DNA of 64,000 nucleotides from positions 1,953,001 through 2,017,000 of the forward strand of contig NZ_CP049109.1 in the NCBI RefSeq assembly GCF_011057975.1, in the 5' to 3' direction. Made by a program: the position numbers and the translations under genes. Source of the stretch: Sphingosinithalassobacter tenebrarum (GTDB lineage: Bacteria; Pseudomonadota; Alphaproteobacteria; Sphingomonadales; Sphingomonadaceae). Of this stretch, positions 45,973-55,341 are shown in pieces. The notes under the pieces are model-generated. The model made no database searches. It was not told where the DNA came from and saw only the letters and a program-made list of their open reading frames with translations. Each line of letters opens with the position of its first letter. Position 1 is the stretch's first letter.

Positions 45973-46412
45973 TCCTTCGCGATCTGTCCGAATCGCTGGC
46001 GCTTGGGGAAACGCTGGCATCGCTGGCCCGGCCGGGCGATGTCATCACGCTTTCCGGCCCGCTTGGCGCCGGCAAGACCAGTATCGCGCGCGGGTTGCTC
46101 GCCGCACTGGGGCTGGAGGGGGAAGCGCCGTCGCCCAGCTATGCCATCGTTCAGCCTTATGATCCGCCCGAAACCCGCTTTCCGGTGCTGCATGTCGATC
46201 TCTACCGGATCGAGGACCCTGGGGAGACAGAGGAACTGGGGCTCGACGATGCGCGTCATGATGCGCTGCTGATCGTCGAATGGCCCGAACGTTTGCCTGA
46301 CTCGGCGTGGCGCGACGCGTTGCAGCTGTCGCTGACACCCTCCCCGGACGGCACGCGGTCCTTGACAGCGAAGGTGCCGGAGGCATGGAGGGCGAGATGG
46401 CAATCGATATGA
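45969..46412 (+). CDS. tsaE: tRNA threonylcarbamoyladenosine biosynthesis protein TsaE
   Basis: The 147-residue ATPase of the TsaBDE complex helps form t6A at position 37 of ANN-decoding tRNAs. The P-loop GPLGAGKT is at residues 30-37; the downstream segments APSPSYAIVQPY and LHVDLYRIEDP are typical of TsaE. The start is a GTG that overlaps the divL stop (GTGA). Its 3' end overlaps the start of amgK by 16 bases. Confidence 0.93.
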   Translation: MILRDLSESLALGETLASLARPGDVITLSGPLGAGKTSIARGLLAALGLEGEAPSPSYAIVQPYDPPETRFPVLHVDLYRIEDPGETEELGLDDARHDALLIVEWPERLPDSAWRDALQLSLTPSPDGTRSLTAKVPEAWRARWQSI

Positions 46413-47383
46413 ACCCGCCCGCGGCCGCATCTGCGTTTCTGACTGAGGTCGGATGGGAAAAGGCGCGCATCGTCCCGCTTGCCGGCGACGCGTCCTTCCG
46501 CCGCTATTTCCGCGTGATCGACCATGATCGCAGCGCGATCCTGATGGACGCGCCGCCACCGCAAGAGGATCCGCGCCCGTTCATCGATCTCGCCCGCTGG
46601 CTGACCGACAAGGGCTTTGCGGCGCCTCGGATTCTGGGCGAAAACCTCGATCACGGCCTCGTGCTGCTGCAGGATTTCGGCGATGCGCGAATGCGCGAAA
46701 CGGTGGATGCCGCGCCCGAAAGCGAACTGCGTCTCTACGAATCGGCCGTGGACCTGCTGGTCCGCCTGCATCGCCATGAAGCGGCGCCGGTCCGTCCCTA
46801 TGATGACAAGGAATATCATCGCGAAGCCGCGTTGCTGACTGACTGGTATTGCCCGGCGATCGGGATCGAGGTCGATGCCGAAGCCTATCGCGCCGCCTGG
46901 GACGCGGTGCTGGCGCCGGTGCGCGAGGCAAGGCCCGTCACCGTGCTGCGCGATTATCATGCCGAGAACATCATGCTGATCGACGGGGGCAGCGAAACGC
47001 TGGGCCTGCTCGATTTCCAGGACGCGCTGGCGGGCCACCCGGCCTATGACCTCGTCTCGCTGCTGCAGGATGCGCGGCGCGACGTGCCGCGCGAACTCGA
47101 GACTGCGATGCTCGATCGCTATCGTCGGACCACTGGCGCGGGCGATGCTTTCGACATCGCCTATCATGTGCTCGGCGCACAGCGGAATGCGAAGATCGTC
47201 GGCATCTTCACCCGGTTGTGGCAGCGCGATGGCAAGCCGCGCTATCCGGCGCTGTGCCCGCGCGTCTGGCGCTATCTTGACCGCGATTTGTCGCATCCCG
47301 CGCTTAAGCCGGTCGCCGACTGGTTCGACGCAAACATACCCGCGCATCTGCGCGGCGATCCGATGGAGCTCGCTTCCAAATGA
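46397..47383 (+). CDS. amgK: Amino-sugar kinase AmgK (phosphotransferase family)
   Basis: AmgK phosphorylates N-acetylmuramate (and GlcNAc) at the anomeric position in the cell-wall recycling bypass that skips the de novo UDP-MurNAc route. The 328-residue product has the aminoglycoside-kinase fold: LAGDASFRRYFRV, the catalytic RDYHAENIMLID, and the metal site GLLDFQDALAG. The ATG at 46397 is preferred because GGAGGG is 4-5 bases upstream; ATG 46385 is an alternative. It overlaps tsaE by 16 bases, and murU begins within its last codons. Confidence 0.88.
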   Translation: MAIDMNPPAAASAFLTEVGWEKARIVPLAGDASFRRYFRVIDHDRSAILMDAPPPQEDPRPFIDLARWLTDKGFAAPRILGENLDHGLVLLQDFGDARMRETVDAAPESELRLYESAVDLLVRLHRHEAAPVRPYDDKEYHREAALLTDWYCPAIGIEVDAEAYRAAWDAVLAPVREARPVTVLRDYHAENIMLIDGGSETLGLLDFQDALAGHPAYDLVSLLQDARRDVPRELETAMLDRYRRTTGAGDAFDIAYHVLGAQRNAKIVGIFTRLWQRDGKPRYPALCPRVWRYLDRDLSHPALKPVADWFDANIPAHLRGDPMELASK

Positions 47384-48141
47384 CCACCGCCCATACGCTT
47401 TCGCTGCGCCCCGATCCCGGCGGCGTGGTGCCCGAAACGGCGATGGTGATGGCGGCGGGCCTCGGCAAGCGGATGCGCCCGCTCACCGCGACACGCCCCA
47501 AGCCGCTGGTCGAAGTGGCCGGCAAGCCGCTGATCGATCATGTGTTCGATCGCCTGCGCACTGCCGGGATCAGGCGCGCGGTGGTCAATGTCCACTATCT
47601 CGCCGACGCGCTGGAGGCGCATCTGCGCAATCGCGTGCACGACATGGATCTCGTCATTTCCGACGAGCGCAAGCAGCTGATGGAAACCGGCGGCGGGCTG
47701 GTTCAGGCGCGCGACCTGCTAGGCGACAAGCCGTTCCTCTGCGTCAACAGCGACAATCTCTGGGTCGATGGACCGACGGACGCGATCCGTATCCTCGCCC
47801 GGCAATGGGACGATGCGCGGATGGATGCGCTGCTGCTGCTGGTGCCGCTCGCGCGCGCCGCCAGCCATCGCGGCCAGGGCGATTTCCATATCGACGCGCG
47901 CGGCAAGGTTATCGGACGGCGCAAGCCGGGGCGGCTGGCGCCCTTCGTCTTCACCGGCGTGCAGATGCTGTCGCCGCGCGTGATCGCCGACTGGCCCGAA
48001 GGCGCGTTTTCGACGAATCTCTTCTGGGATCGCGCCATCGAATCGGGTCGCGCCTGGGCCACGGTGCATGAAGGCCTGTGGTTCGATGTCGGTACGCCGC
48101 GCGCGATCCGCGAGACCGAAGCGGCGCTTTCGGAAATGTAG
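47380..48141 (+). CDS. murU: N-acetylmuramate alpha-1-phosphate uridylyltransferase MurU
   Basis: MurU makes UDP-MurNAc from MurNAc-1-phosphate, the second step of the AmgK-MurU recycling bypass. The 253-residue nucleotidyltransferase has AMVMAAGLGKRMRPLTATRPKPL (residues 21-43, signature Gly-Arg loop), a metal Asp in LCVNSDNLW and the EVHEGLWFDVGTP-type end (VHEGLWFDVGTP). The ATG at 47380 overlaps the amgK stop by 4 bases (ATGA). Placement after amgK supports the assignment. Confidence 0.88.
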   Translation: MTTAHTLSLRPDPGGVVPETAMVMAAGLGKRMRPLTATRPKPLVEVAGKPLIDHVFDRLRTAGIRRAVVNVHYLADALEAHLRNRVHDMDLVISDERKQLMETGGGLVQARDLLGDKPFLCVNSDNLWVDGPTDAIRILARQWDDARMDALLLLVPLARAASHRGQGDFHIDARGKVIGRRKPGRLAPFVFTGVQMLSPRVIADWPEGAFSTNLFWDRAIESGRAWATVHEGLWFDVGTPRAIRETEAALSEM

Positions 48142-48200
48142 TTCGACGCGCGAGCGGGGGCGCTTGCCATGCCTTCGGGGACACGCCAGAACGCCTTGTG

Positions 48201-51152
48201 ATGGCGCACGCGCGAAAGACGCATCTCTATACGATTCCGCCCCACCGCGCCTTTTCCGACGCGCTGGCGGCGGGGCTGATTCGTCGTTTCGGTGACGATC
48301 CGATGGGGCTGGCACGGGGGCTCGTCCTGCTGCCCAACAACCGCGCCAAGCGCGCGATTTCGGATGCGTTCGTCCGTGCCAGCGGAAAGGGGCTGCTGCT
48401 TCCCCGGCTGGTCGCGATCGGCGATCCAGAACTGGACGAGGCGGTCGGCGCGGTATTCGATCCGGCCGACGACTCCGATCCGGTGCCGCCCGCGGTCCCA
48501 TCGCTCCAGCGCCGGATGGTCCTGGCCCGGCTGCTCGTCGCGGCGGGCGGCGTTTCCGATGCCGGGGAGGCGATCCGGCTGGCGGGGGATCTCGGGCGCA
48601 CGCTCGATCAGTTGCTGGTCGAGGAAGTGTCTCCGCAACGCATCCGCGACATCGATGTCGGCGACCTGACAGAACACTGGCAGCGCTCGCTGCGACTGTT
48701 CGACCTGATCCTGACGCGCTGGCCCGACGAACTGGCGCGGCTGGGCAGGGTCGATCTCGCCGAGCGCCGCGCGCGTCTGCTCGGCAAGGTGGCCGATCGC
48801 TGGCGGGCGACTCCGCCGCCGGGCTTTGTCTGCGCCGCGGGTATCACGACGTCGGCGCCTGCGATCGCGCGGCTGCTGCGCGTCGTCAGCGAAATGCCGC
48901 AGGGAATGGTGGTGCTGCCTGGTCTCGCCACCGGCATTTCGGATCGCGAATGGGATATCATCGGCCCGCATGCGCCCGATCCGGTCACCGGCCGGCGCAA
49001 GCGCGCGATCGAAACCCATCCGCAATATCACCTCAAGCTGCTGCTCGATCGCATGGGTGTGCAGCGCGGCGAATTTCGCCGCTGGCTGGCGGCGAGCGAG
49101 TATGACGCCCCCTCGCAGCGCAGCCGCGCCATTGCCTCGGCGATGGCGCCGCCCGAGCTTACGCATGGCTGGAACGACCTGTCCGATGCCGAACGGCACC
49201 TGCCTCGCGTCATGGCGATCGAACTCGCCACGCCGGCCGCGGAGGCGCAGGCAATCGCGCTGAAGCTGCGCGAGGCGCTGGAGACGCCGGAGCGGACCGC
49301 CGCGCTGGTGACACCGGACCGGGCACTTGCCCGTCGCGTGGCTGGGCATCTGGCGCGCTGGAAGATCGACGTCGACGATACGGCGGGGCGGCCGCTATCG
49401 ATGTTGCCGCCGGGAACGCTGCTGCTCGAACTCTCTGAAGCCGCGGCGCAGGATTTCGCGCCCTTGTCGCTGCTTGCGCTGCTAAAGCATCCGCTGGTCC
49501 GGCCCGAGGCGCGCCTGCCCTGGCTGGAGGGCGCGCGCCGCCTCGACCTCGCGCTGCGCGGGCCGCGTCCGGCCTCGGGACTGGCCGGCATCGACCGGCA
49601 TCTGGCGCAGCAGCACGGGCATGACGCGCATCTGCGCAAGGCTGCCCGGCCGTGGTGGCAGGAGGTTCGCCCGGCGTTCGAGCCGATCGCAGCGGCATGG
49701 GCAGGCGGGGATCAGCCCTTGCCGGGGCTGCTCGACGCGCTGCGCGAGACCGCGACAGCGCTGTGCGGCGACGATTTGTGGAGTCGCGCCGACGGCCGCG
49801 CCGCCGCTGACCTGCTCGACGAGCTAGAGGCGCGCGCAGGCGAGGGGCCGTCGCTGGTCGATCCGGCGAGTATTCCGGCGATGCTTCGCACGCTGATGGA
49901 TGAAGTCGCGGTACGCCCGCCGCAGGGCGGCCATCCGCGCCTCGCTATCCTCGGCCTGCTGGAGGCGCGCCTGCAGACCGCCGATCTGATGATATTGGGC
50001 GGCCTCAACGAAGGCGTCTGGCCGGGATTGCCCGCGCCCGACCCCTGGCTCGCTCCGCGCATCCGCGCCGAGCTCGACCTGCCGGGGCTCGAACGGCGCA
50101 TCGGGCTGGCGGCGCACGATTTCGCGGGGGCTCTGGGCGCGCAGCAGGTGCTGCTCACCCGCGCGCGACGCGACGCGAGCGCACCGACCATCGCATCGCG
50201 CTTCTGGCTGCGGCTGCAGGCGCTTTCGGGCGGGCTGGCCCGCGACGCGGAACTGGCCGGATGGCTCGCCGCGATCGATGATCCGGGGGAGTATCAACCG
50301 CAAGGCCGCCCCGGGCCCGCGCCACCCGCCGAAGCGCGCCCCAAGGTGATTTCGGTGACCGAAGTCGATCGGTTGAAGGCCGATCCCTATGCCTTTTACG
50401 CGCGGCGCATGCTGGCGCTTTCGCCGCTCGATCCGGTGGATGCCGATCCCAGCGCGGCGTGGCGCGGCACTGCGGCGCACGAAGTGCTCGAAAAATGGTT
50501 CGCGGAGGATGGTTGCGATCCCGCCAGGCTGCACGAACGCGCCCGCGCGATGTTCGCCGGCGAAGGTACGCATCCGTTGATGCGCGCGCTGTGGCAACCG
50601 CGGCTGATGGAAGCGATCGACTGGATCGCGAAGGAACTCACGCGGCAGATGGCCGAGGGCCGGACGGTGCTGGGTGTCGAGCAGAAGGGCAGTATCCAGT
50701 TCGCGGGGGTCCGGCTGACCGGAAAATATGACCGGATCGACCGCATGCCCGACGGCACGCTGGGTATCGTCGACTACAAGAGCGGCAAGCCACCGTCGGC
50801 GGCGGCGGTGCAGGCGGGATACAGCCTCCAGCTCGGTCTGATCGGGTTGATCGCCGAGCGCGGCGGCTTTGCCGGGATTTCGGGCATTGCGAGCTGCTTT
50901 GAATATTGGTCGCTCGCCAAGAATAAGGACCAGTTCGGCTTTATCACGACACCGGTCGACCCCGAGGGAAAGAAAAGGAACCGTATCCGTACCGCCGATT
51001 TCGTCACCATTGCCGCTGACAATTTCTTCGATGTCGCAGCCGACTGGCTGACCGGCGACCGGCCCTTCACCGCCAAGCTGCACCCCGAATATGCGCCCTA
51101 TGCCGAGTATGACCAACTGATGCGGCGCGACGAATGGGTGGGGCGCGACTGA
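48201..51152 (+). CDS. addB: Double-strand break repair protein AddB
   Basis: AddB is the partner of AddA in the AddAB helicase-nuclease that resects double-strand breaks in alphaproteobacteria, the counterpart of RecBCD. The 983-residue product has a helicase-like N-terminus (LPNNRAKRAISDAFVRAS and LPRLVAIGDPELDEAV), and a C-terminal PD-(D/E)XK nuclease with VDYKSGKPPS and YSLQLGLIGLI. The ATG at 48201 is used (GTG 48198 is adjacent). Its stop overlaps the addA start (TGATG). Confidence 0.93.
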   Translation: MAHARKTHLYTIPPHRAFSDALAAGLIRRFGDDPMGLARGLVLLPNNRAKRAISDAFVRASGKGLLLPRLVAIGDPELDEAVGAVFDPADDSDPVPPAVPSLQRRMVLARLLVAAGGVSDAGEAIRLAGDLGRTLDQLLVEEVSPQRIRDIDVGDLTEHWQRSLRLFDLILTRWPDELARLGRVDLAERRARLLGKVADRWRATPPPGFVCAAGITTSAPAIARLLRVVSEMPQGMVVLPGLATGISDREWDIIGPHAPDPVTGRRKRAIETHPQYHLKLLLDRMGVQRGEFRRWLAASEYDAPSQRSRAIASAMAPPELTHGWNDLSDAERHLPRVMAIELATPAAEAQAIALKLREALETPERTAALVTPDRALARRVAGHLARWKIDVDDTAGRPLSMLPPGTLLLELSEAAAQDFAPLSLLALLKHPLVRPEARLPWLEGARRLDLALRGPRPASGLAGIDRHLAQQHGHDAHLRKAARPWWQEVRPAFEPIAAAWAGGDQPLPGLLDALRETATALCGDDLWSRADGRAAADLLDELEARAGEGPSLVDPASIPAMLRTLMDEVAVRPPQGGHPRLAILGLLEARLQTADLMILGGLNEGVWPGLPAPDPWLAPRIRAELDLPGLERRIGLAAHDFAGALGAQQVLLTRARRDASAPTIASRFWLRLQALSGGLARDAELAGWLAAIDDPGEYQPQGRPGPAPPAEARPKVISVTEVDRLKADPYAFYARRMLALSPLDPVDADPSAAWRGTAAHEVLEKWFAEDGCDPARLHERARAMFAGEGTHPLMRALWQPRLMEAIDWIAKELTRQMAEGRTVLGVEQKGSIQFAGVRLTGKYDRIDRMPDGTLGIVDYKSGKPPSAAAVQAGYSLQLGLIGLIAERGGFAGISGIASCFEYWSLAKNKDQFGFITTPVDPEGKKRNRIRTADFVTIAADNFFDVAADWLTGDRPFTAKLHPEYAPYAEYDQLMRRDEWVGRD

Positions 51153-54100
51153 TGCGCAAGGATGCCCTCCCGTCGCTCAGCGGCAATCAGGCTCCGGCGA
51201 GCGATCCCGCGCGCAACATCTGGCTGTCCGCCTCGGCGGGAACGGGCAAGACGCAGGTGCTGGCCGCCCGAGTGTTTCGCCTGTTGCTGCGCGGTGTCGA
51301 TCCGGGCGCGATATTGTGCCTTACCTTCACCAAGGCGGGCGCTGCCGAAATGGCCGAGAGGATTTCCGGGCGCCTGGCCCATTGGGTGCGCGCGTCCGAC
51401 GAAGAGCTCAAAAAAGATCTGTTCGCGCTTGGCGAGGCGCATCTCGACCCCGAGCTCCGGGCGTTCGCCCGGACGCTTTTCGCCAAGGTGCTCGATGCCC
51501 CGGGCGGCGGGCTGCGCATCCAGACGATCCACAGCTTCTGCCAGAGCCTGCTCGCCGCATTTCCGGTCGAGGCCGGTCTCGTCCCCGGTTTCCGCCCGCT
51601 CGAAGCGCGCGAGGAAACCGCATTGCAGCGCGAGGCGCTTGCCGAGATGCTGGTGACGGCCGAGCGCGAGGGCCGGGTTGCGCTGATCGATGCCGTCGGC
51701 GCGCTCAGCCTGCGCATGGGCGAGGGCAAGGCGGAGGACTTTCTGCGCGAATGCGCCCGCGCGCCCGACGCGATGGCGGCGCTGCCGATCGGTATCCAGC
51801 CTTTCCTGCGCCGTGTGCTCGATCTGCCCGCCGGCGATGTCGAGGCGGCGATCGTCGAGGCGTGCGGCGACGATGGGTTCGATGTCCTGGCCGTGCAACG
51901 CATCGCATCGATGAATGCCGAATGGGGCACCAAGGGCGGGCTGGAGTCGGCGGATGTCGCGGCACGCTGGCTTTCCCTGTCCGCCGAGCGAAGAGCCGGG
52001 GAACTCGCGCGGCTTCACCTGGTCTGGGCCAAGCAGGACGGCGGCATCCGCAGTTTCGGCAAGGGCAAGGCGCCGCAGATCGATGGATATGCGGATCTCG
52101 CCACGCGCCTCTACGAACGCTGCGCCGATCTCCTCGGCATGCGAACGCGCGCGGCCTATGCCGATCTGCTCGCCGGCGGGCTGGAGGCGGGGCGCGAATA
52201 TGCCGCCGCGTATCGCCGTATCAAGAACCGTCGCGGCGCGGTTGATTTCGACGATCTGATCCGCGCCACGGTCAGGCTGCTCGCCACACCGGGCATGGGG
52301 GAATGGGTACGGTATAAGCTCGATCAGAGCACCGAGCACCTGCTGATCGACGAAGCGCAGGATACCAATGCCCGGCAATGGGCGATCGTCGATGCGATCG
52401 CCGAGGATTTCTTCGCAGGATCGGGAACGCGCGAATCGGGGATGCGGACGCTGTTCACCGTCGGCGACTATAAACAGGCGATATACGGCTTTCAGGGTAC
52501 CGACCCGATCTTCTTCCGCGCCGCGCACGAGCATTTCGCGCGCAAGGCGGCGGAGGCGGGCGAGGCCGATTTCGACATCGCGGTGCCCGAGCTCGAATCG
52601 CTTTCGCTGACGCACAGCTTCCGTTCGACGCAGCCGGTGCTCGAATTTGTCGACGCCGCGATCGCCGCACTTCCCGCGCCGGGCATGGGCGCATATGCCG
52701 AAGCGGAACCACATGCGAGCCGTGTGGAGGGTCCCGGCACCGTCGCGCTCTGGCCATGCACCGTTACCGGTGGCTCGGACGAAGATGAGGAAGCCTGGGC
52801 CGGAGAAGCCACGCGCGAGCTTGCCAAGGAAATCGCGGAGCAGATCGCCTCATGGATCGGGAAGCTCCCGCTTGAAAGCAAGGGGCGGCTGCTGCGGCCC
52901 GAGGACATCATGATCCTCGTCAAGCGGCGTGGCGAACTCGCGTCGCTGATCGTGGCGCGGCTCTATGCGCAGAAGGTGCCGGTGGCGGGGATCGATCGGT
53001 TGCGGCTCAACGCGCCGCTTGCCGTGCAGGACCTGCTCGCCGCGATCCGTTTCGTGCTTCAGCCCGAGGATGATCTGTCGCTTGCGTCGCTGCTTGTCTC
53101 GCCGCTGATCGGGTGGAGTCAGGATGCGCTGATGACGGCGGCGGTTCGCGAGAAGGGCGGGCTGTGGCGCCATCTGCGCGCGACGCAGCCCGAAGAGAAG
53201 CTCGCGCCGCTCCATGCGATGCTCGGTCGGGCGGATTTCACTACGCCCTATCGCTTTCTCGAGGAAATATTGTCGGGTGAGCTCCGGGGGCGCGAGAAGC
53301 TGCTCCGCCGTCTCGGCGAGGAAGCGCGCGATCCGATTGAGGAGCTGCTCAACGCCGCTCTCGATTTCGAACAGGTCGCGACGCCTTCGCTGCAGCGCTT
53401 TCTCGACTGGTTCGATCGCGGCGATGTCGATATCGCTCGCGATCTTGCGGCGCCCGGCGACGCGGTGCGGGTGATGACCGCGCACGGCGCCAAGGGGCTG
53501 CAGGCGCCGCTGGTGATCCTTGCCGATGCCACGGTGGATCCGACGCGCAACCGGCGCGACGTGCTCGGCTGGGAGGTCGATACCGGCAGCGAAACGGTGA
53601 AGCTACCCATTTTCCGCCCGCGCGCGGGCGAGCGTGGCGGGCCGCTCGAAACACTGATCGAGACCAGCGAGGCGCGCGAGCTGGAGGAGCATTGGCGGCT
53701 CTTCTATGTCGCCGCGACGCGCGCCGAGGAGCGGCTGGTGATCGCGGGAGCGCTCGGCCCGCAGGCGAAGGGGGTGCCGCCGGAGAAGAGCTGGTATGCC
53801 GCCGCCGCGCGCGCCTTCGACGCGCTCGAAGTGCCTGCCGAGGAAGGCGAACGCGTGTTCCGGGGGCTCGCGCCGCAGTCTCCCGTGGCGGCAAAGGTGA
53901 GCAAGGGCGCGCGTGTAGAAGACACGCCCGCACTGCCCGGCTGGGTTGCCCGCAAGGCTCCCGCCGAATCGCGCCCGCCGCGCCCGCTGGCGCCGTCGTC
54001 GCTGGGGGACGATGCGGTCGCCGATCCGCCGCCGTCGCCCGCGATGCGGCTGGCCGCCGAGCGCGGACGGCTGCTTCACGCGCTGTTCGAGCGGCTTCCC

Positions 54101-54583
54101 GATGTGGCCGCCAGCGATCGGGCGGGCGCCGCCGATCGCTGGCTGGCGGGGGCAGGGGGCGTCACCGATGCCGATGCGCGCGCCGACCTGGTCGCCGCCG
54201 CGCTGGGCGTGATCGACAACCCTGATTTCGCGGATCTGTTCGGCGCCGATGCGCTCGCCGAGGCGCCGATCGCGGCGGTGGTCGAAGGCGTGGTGGTATC
54301 CGGCACGGTCGACCGGCTGGTGGTCGCGGCCGACCTGGTGCGGGTCATCGATTTCAAGACCGGGCGACGCGCGCCAGAGAACAGCGATGCGATCCCGCCC
54401 TATCATCTGCGCCAGATGGCCGCCTATGCCGCGGCGCTGCGCGTGATCTTTCCCGGGCGCCGCGTGGAGGCCGCCTTGCTCTACACCGCCGGGCCGGTGC
54501 TTCACGTGCTGCCCGATGACCTGCTCGCGCGCCACAAGCCCGGCTATGCCCCCGGGCAGCAAAGCTTGCCGCTGGACGCTTGA
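51152..54583 (+). CDS. addA: Double-strand break repair helicase AddA
   Basis: The 1143-residue UvrD/Rep-type helicase-nuclease has motif I SASAGTGKTQV (residues 27-37), QTIHSFCQ, the helicase motif II HLLIDEAQDTN, SLTHSFRSTQPVLEF, and VRVMTAHGAKGLQAPLVIL. Its C-terminal nuclease domain carries VIDFKTGRRAP and YHLRQMAAYAAAL. It overlaps addB by one base of TGATG. The pair makes the recombination machinery that works with RecA, also encoded here. trxA follows at a 51-base gap. Confidence 0.95.
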   Translation: MRKDALPSLSGNQAPASDPARNIWLSASAGTGKTQVLAARVFRLLLRGVDPGAILCLTFTKAGAAEMAERISGRLAHWVRASDEELKKDLFALGEAHLDPELRAFARTLFAKVLDAPGGGLRIQTIHSFCQSLLAAFPVEAGLVPGFRPLEAREETALQREALAEMLVTAEREGRVALIDAVGALSLRMGEGKAEDFLRECARAPDAMAALPIGIQPFLRRVLDLPAGDVEAAIVEACGDDGFDVLAVQRIASMNAEWGTKGGLESADVAARWLSLSAERRAGELARLHLVWAKQDGGIRSFGKGKAPQIDGYADLATRLYERCADLLGMRTRAAYADLLAGGLEAGREYAAAYRRIKNRRGAVDFDDLIRATVRLLATPGMGEWVRYKLDQSTEHLLIDEAQDTNARQWAIVDAIAEDFFAGSGTRESGMRTLFTVGDYKQAIYGFQGTDPIFFRAAHEHFARKAAEAGEADFDIAVPELESLSLTHSFRSTQPVLEFVDAAIAALPAPGMGAYAEAEPHASRVEGPGTVALWPCTVTGGSDEDEEAWAGEATRELAKEIAEQIASWIGKLPLESKGRLLRPEDIMILVKRRGELASLIVARLYAQKVPVAGIDRLRLNAPLAVQDLLAAIRFVLQPEDDLSLASLLVSPLIGWSQDALMTAAVREKGGLWRHLRATQPEEKLAPLHAMLGRADFTTPYRFLEEILSGELRGREKLLRRLGEEARDPIEELLNAALDFEQVATPSLQRFLDWFDRGDVDIARDLAAPGDAVRVMTAHGAKGLQAPLVILADATVDPTRNRRDVLGWEVDTGSETVKLPIFRPRAGERGGPLETLIETSEARELEEHWRLFYVAATRAEERLVIAGALGPQAKGVPPEKSWYAAAARAFDALEVPAEEGERVFRGLAPQSPVAAKVSKGARVEDTPALPGWVARKAPAESRPPRPLAPSSLGDDAVADPPPSPAMRLAAERGRLLHALFERLPDVAASDRAGAADRWLAGAGGVTDADARADLVAAALGVIDNPDFADLFGADALAEAPIAAVVEGVVVSGTVDRLVVAADLVRVIDFKTGRRAPENSDAIPPYHLRQMAAYAAALRVIFPGRRVEAALLYTAGPVLHVLPDDLLARHKPGYAPGQQSLPLDA

Positions 54584-54634
54584 GCGGACAGGATCAGGCC
54601 CCTACCTAGGGTGCAACGTTCAGGAGACCCGAAT

Positions 54635-54955
54635 ATGGCCACCAAGCCCATTACCGACACCAGCTTCGACACCGACGTCATCAAGGCCGACAAGCCCGTG
54701 CTCGTCGATTTCTGGGCGGAATGGTGCGGCCCGTGCAAGATGATTGCCCCGGCGCTCGAGGAAATCGCCGAGGAACTGGGCGATCAGGTGACCGTCGCCA
54801 AGCTCGACATCGACGCCAATCCCGACGCGCCGACTAAATATGGCGTGCGCGGCATCCCGACGATGATCCTGTTCAAGAACGGGCAGGTCGCCGCGACCAA
54901 GGTCGGCGCGATGCCCAAGAGCGCGATCAAGCAGTGGATCGAAGGCGAGCTTTGA
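54635..54955 (+). CDS. trxA: Thioredoxin
   Basis: The 106-residue disulfide reductase has the active site WCGPC (Cys31, Cys34), the cis-proline segment VRGIPTM, and [14 protein letters not shown] surroundings. ATG 54635 follows CAGGAGA. It is the last recognisable gene of the divL-addA series; a long perfect hairpin starts nine bases after its stop. Confidence 0.97.
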   Translation: MATKPITDTSFDTDVIKADKPVLVDFWAEWCGPCKMIAPALEEIAEELGDQVTVAKLDIDANPDAPTKYGVRGIPTMILFKNGQVAATKVGAMPKSAIKQWIEGEL

Positions 54956-54956
54956 G

Positions 54957-55220
54957 ATGCGCGGCGGCCATTCGCCCAGTCAGCGAATGGCCGCTCCGCG
55001 CGCACAGCGCTCTCGCTGGATCGTCGTCCAATTGGTTTCTGGCCTGGCTGCCGCGGCAGGTTTCGCCATATTTCTGGCGCCGGGCGTCTTTATCGACAGC
55101 TTCCGCTTTCTGACGATCCCGATCGCGAGCGTGCTGTTCGTCATGCAGATGAAAACCGGAATGCGGTTGCTGTTCGGCACGCGGCCGGGAACGGCTGAGG
55201 TGAGCAAAATCGCTCTCTAA
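54957..55220 (+). CDS. Small membrane protein (hypothetical)
   Basis: An open frame of up to 87 residues starts at ATG 54957, one base after the trxA stop, or at ATG 54987 within the hairpin. It has two hydrophobic stretches (IVVQLVSGLAAAAGFAIFLAPG and LTIPIASVLFVMQM) and a polar tail. No family is recognised. The perfect hairpin at its 5' end makes the longer start less certain. It may be a real small membrane protein or an accidental frame. Confidence 0.4.
   Translation: MRGGHSPSQRMAAPRAQRSRWIVVQLVSGLAAAAGFAIFLAPGVFIDSFRFLTIPIASVLFVMQMKTGMRLLFGTRPGTAEVSKIAL
54964..54994 (+). terminator. 12-bp perfect hairpin after trxA
   Basis: GCGGCCATTCGC and GCGAATGGCCGC pair perfectly (12 bp) with a 7-base loop. 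It begins nine bases after the trxA stop. No T-run follows, so it may act as an RNA-end stabiliser or an attenuator rather than a classic terminator. Confidence 0.55.
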
Positions 55221-55232
55221 AACACTTTTCTT

Positions 55233-55323
55233 CCGTTTGCGCTGAGCCTGTCGAAGCGCCGTCCTTCTTTTCGATCGCCATTGAAAGAACAGAACAGCGC
55301 TTCGACAAGCTCAGCGCCAACGG
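55233..55323. repeat. REPIN-like repeat, family B, copy 2
   Basis: The left arm CCGTTTGCGCTGAGCCTGTC is followed by GAAGCGC, and the right arm is GCGCTTCGACAAGCTCAGCG, then CCAACGG, the inverted relative. The arms share their ends with the copy at 38654-38743. It lies between the small membrane ORF and the end of argJ. Confidence 0.8.
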
Positions 55324-55341
55324 TTCTCGGGATGAGAGGGA

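Noticed and set aside
44116-46020. Long open frame opposite divL
   Set aside because: A shadow of the divL frame, Arg/His/Gln-rich with no features.
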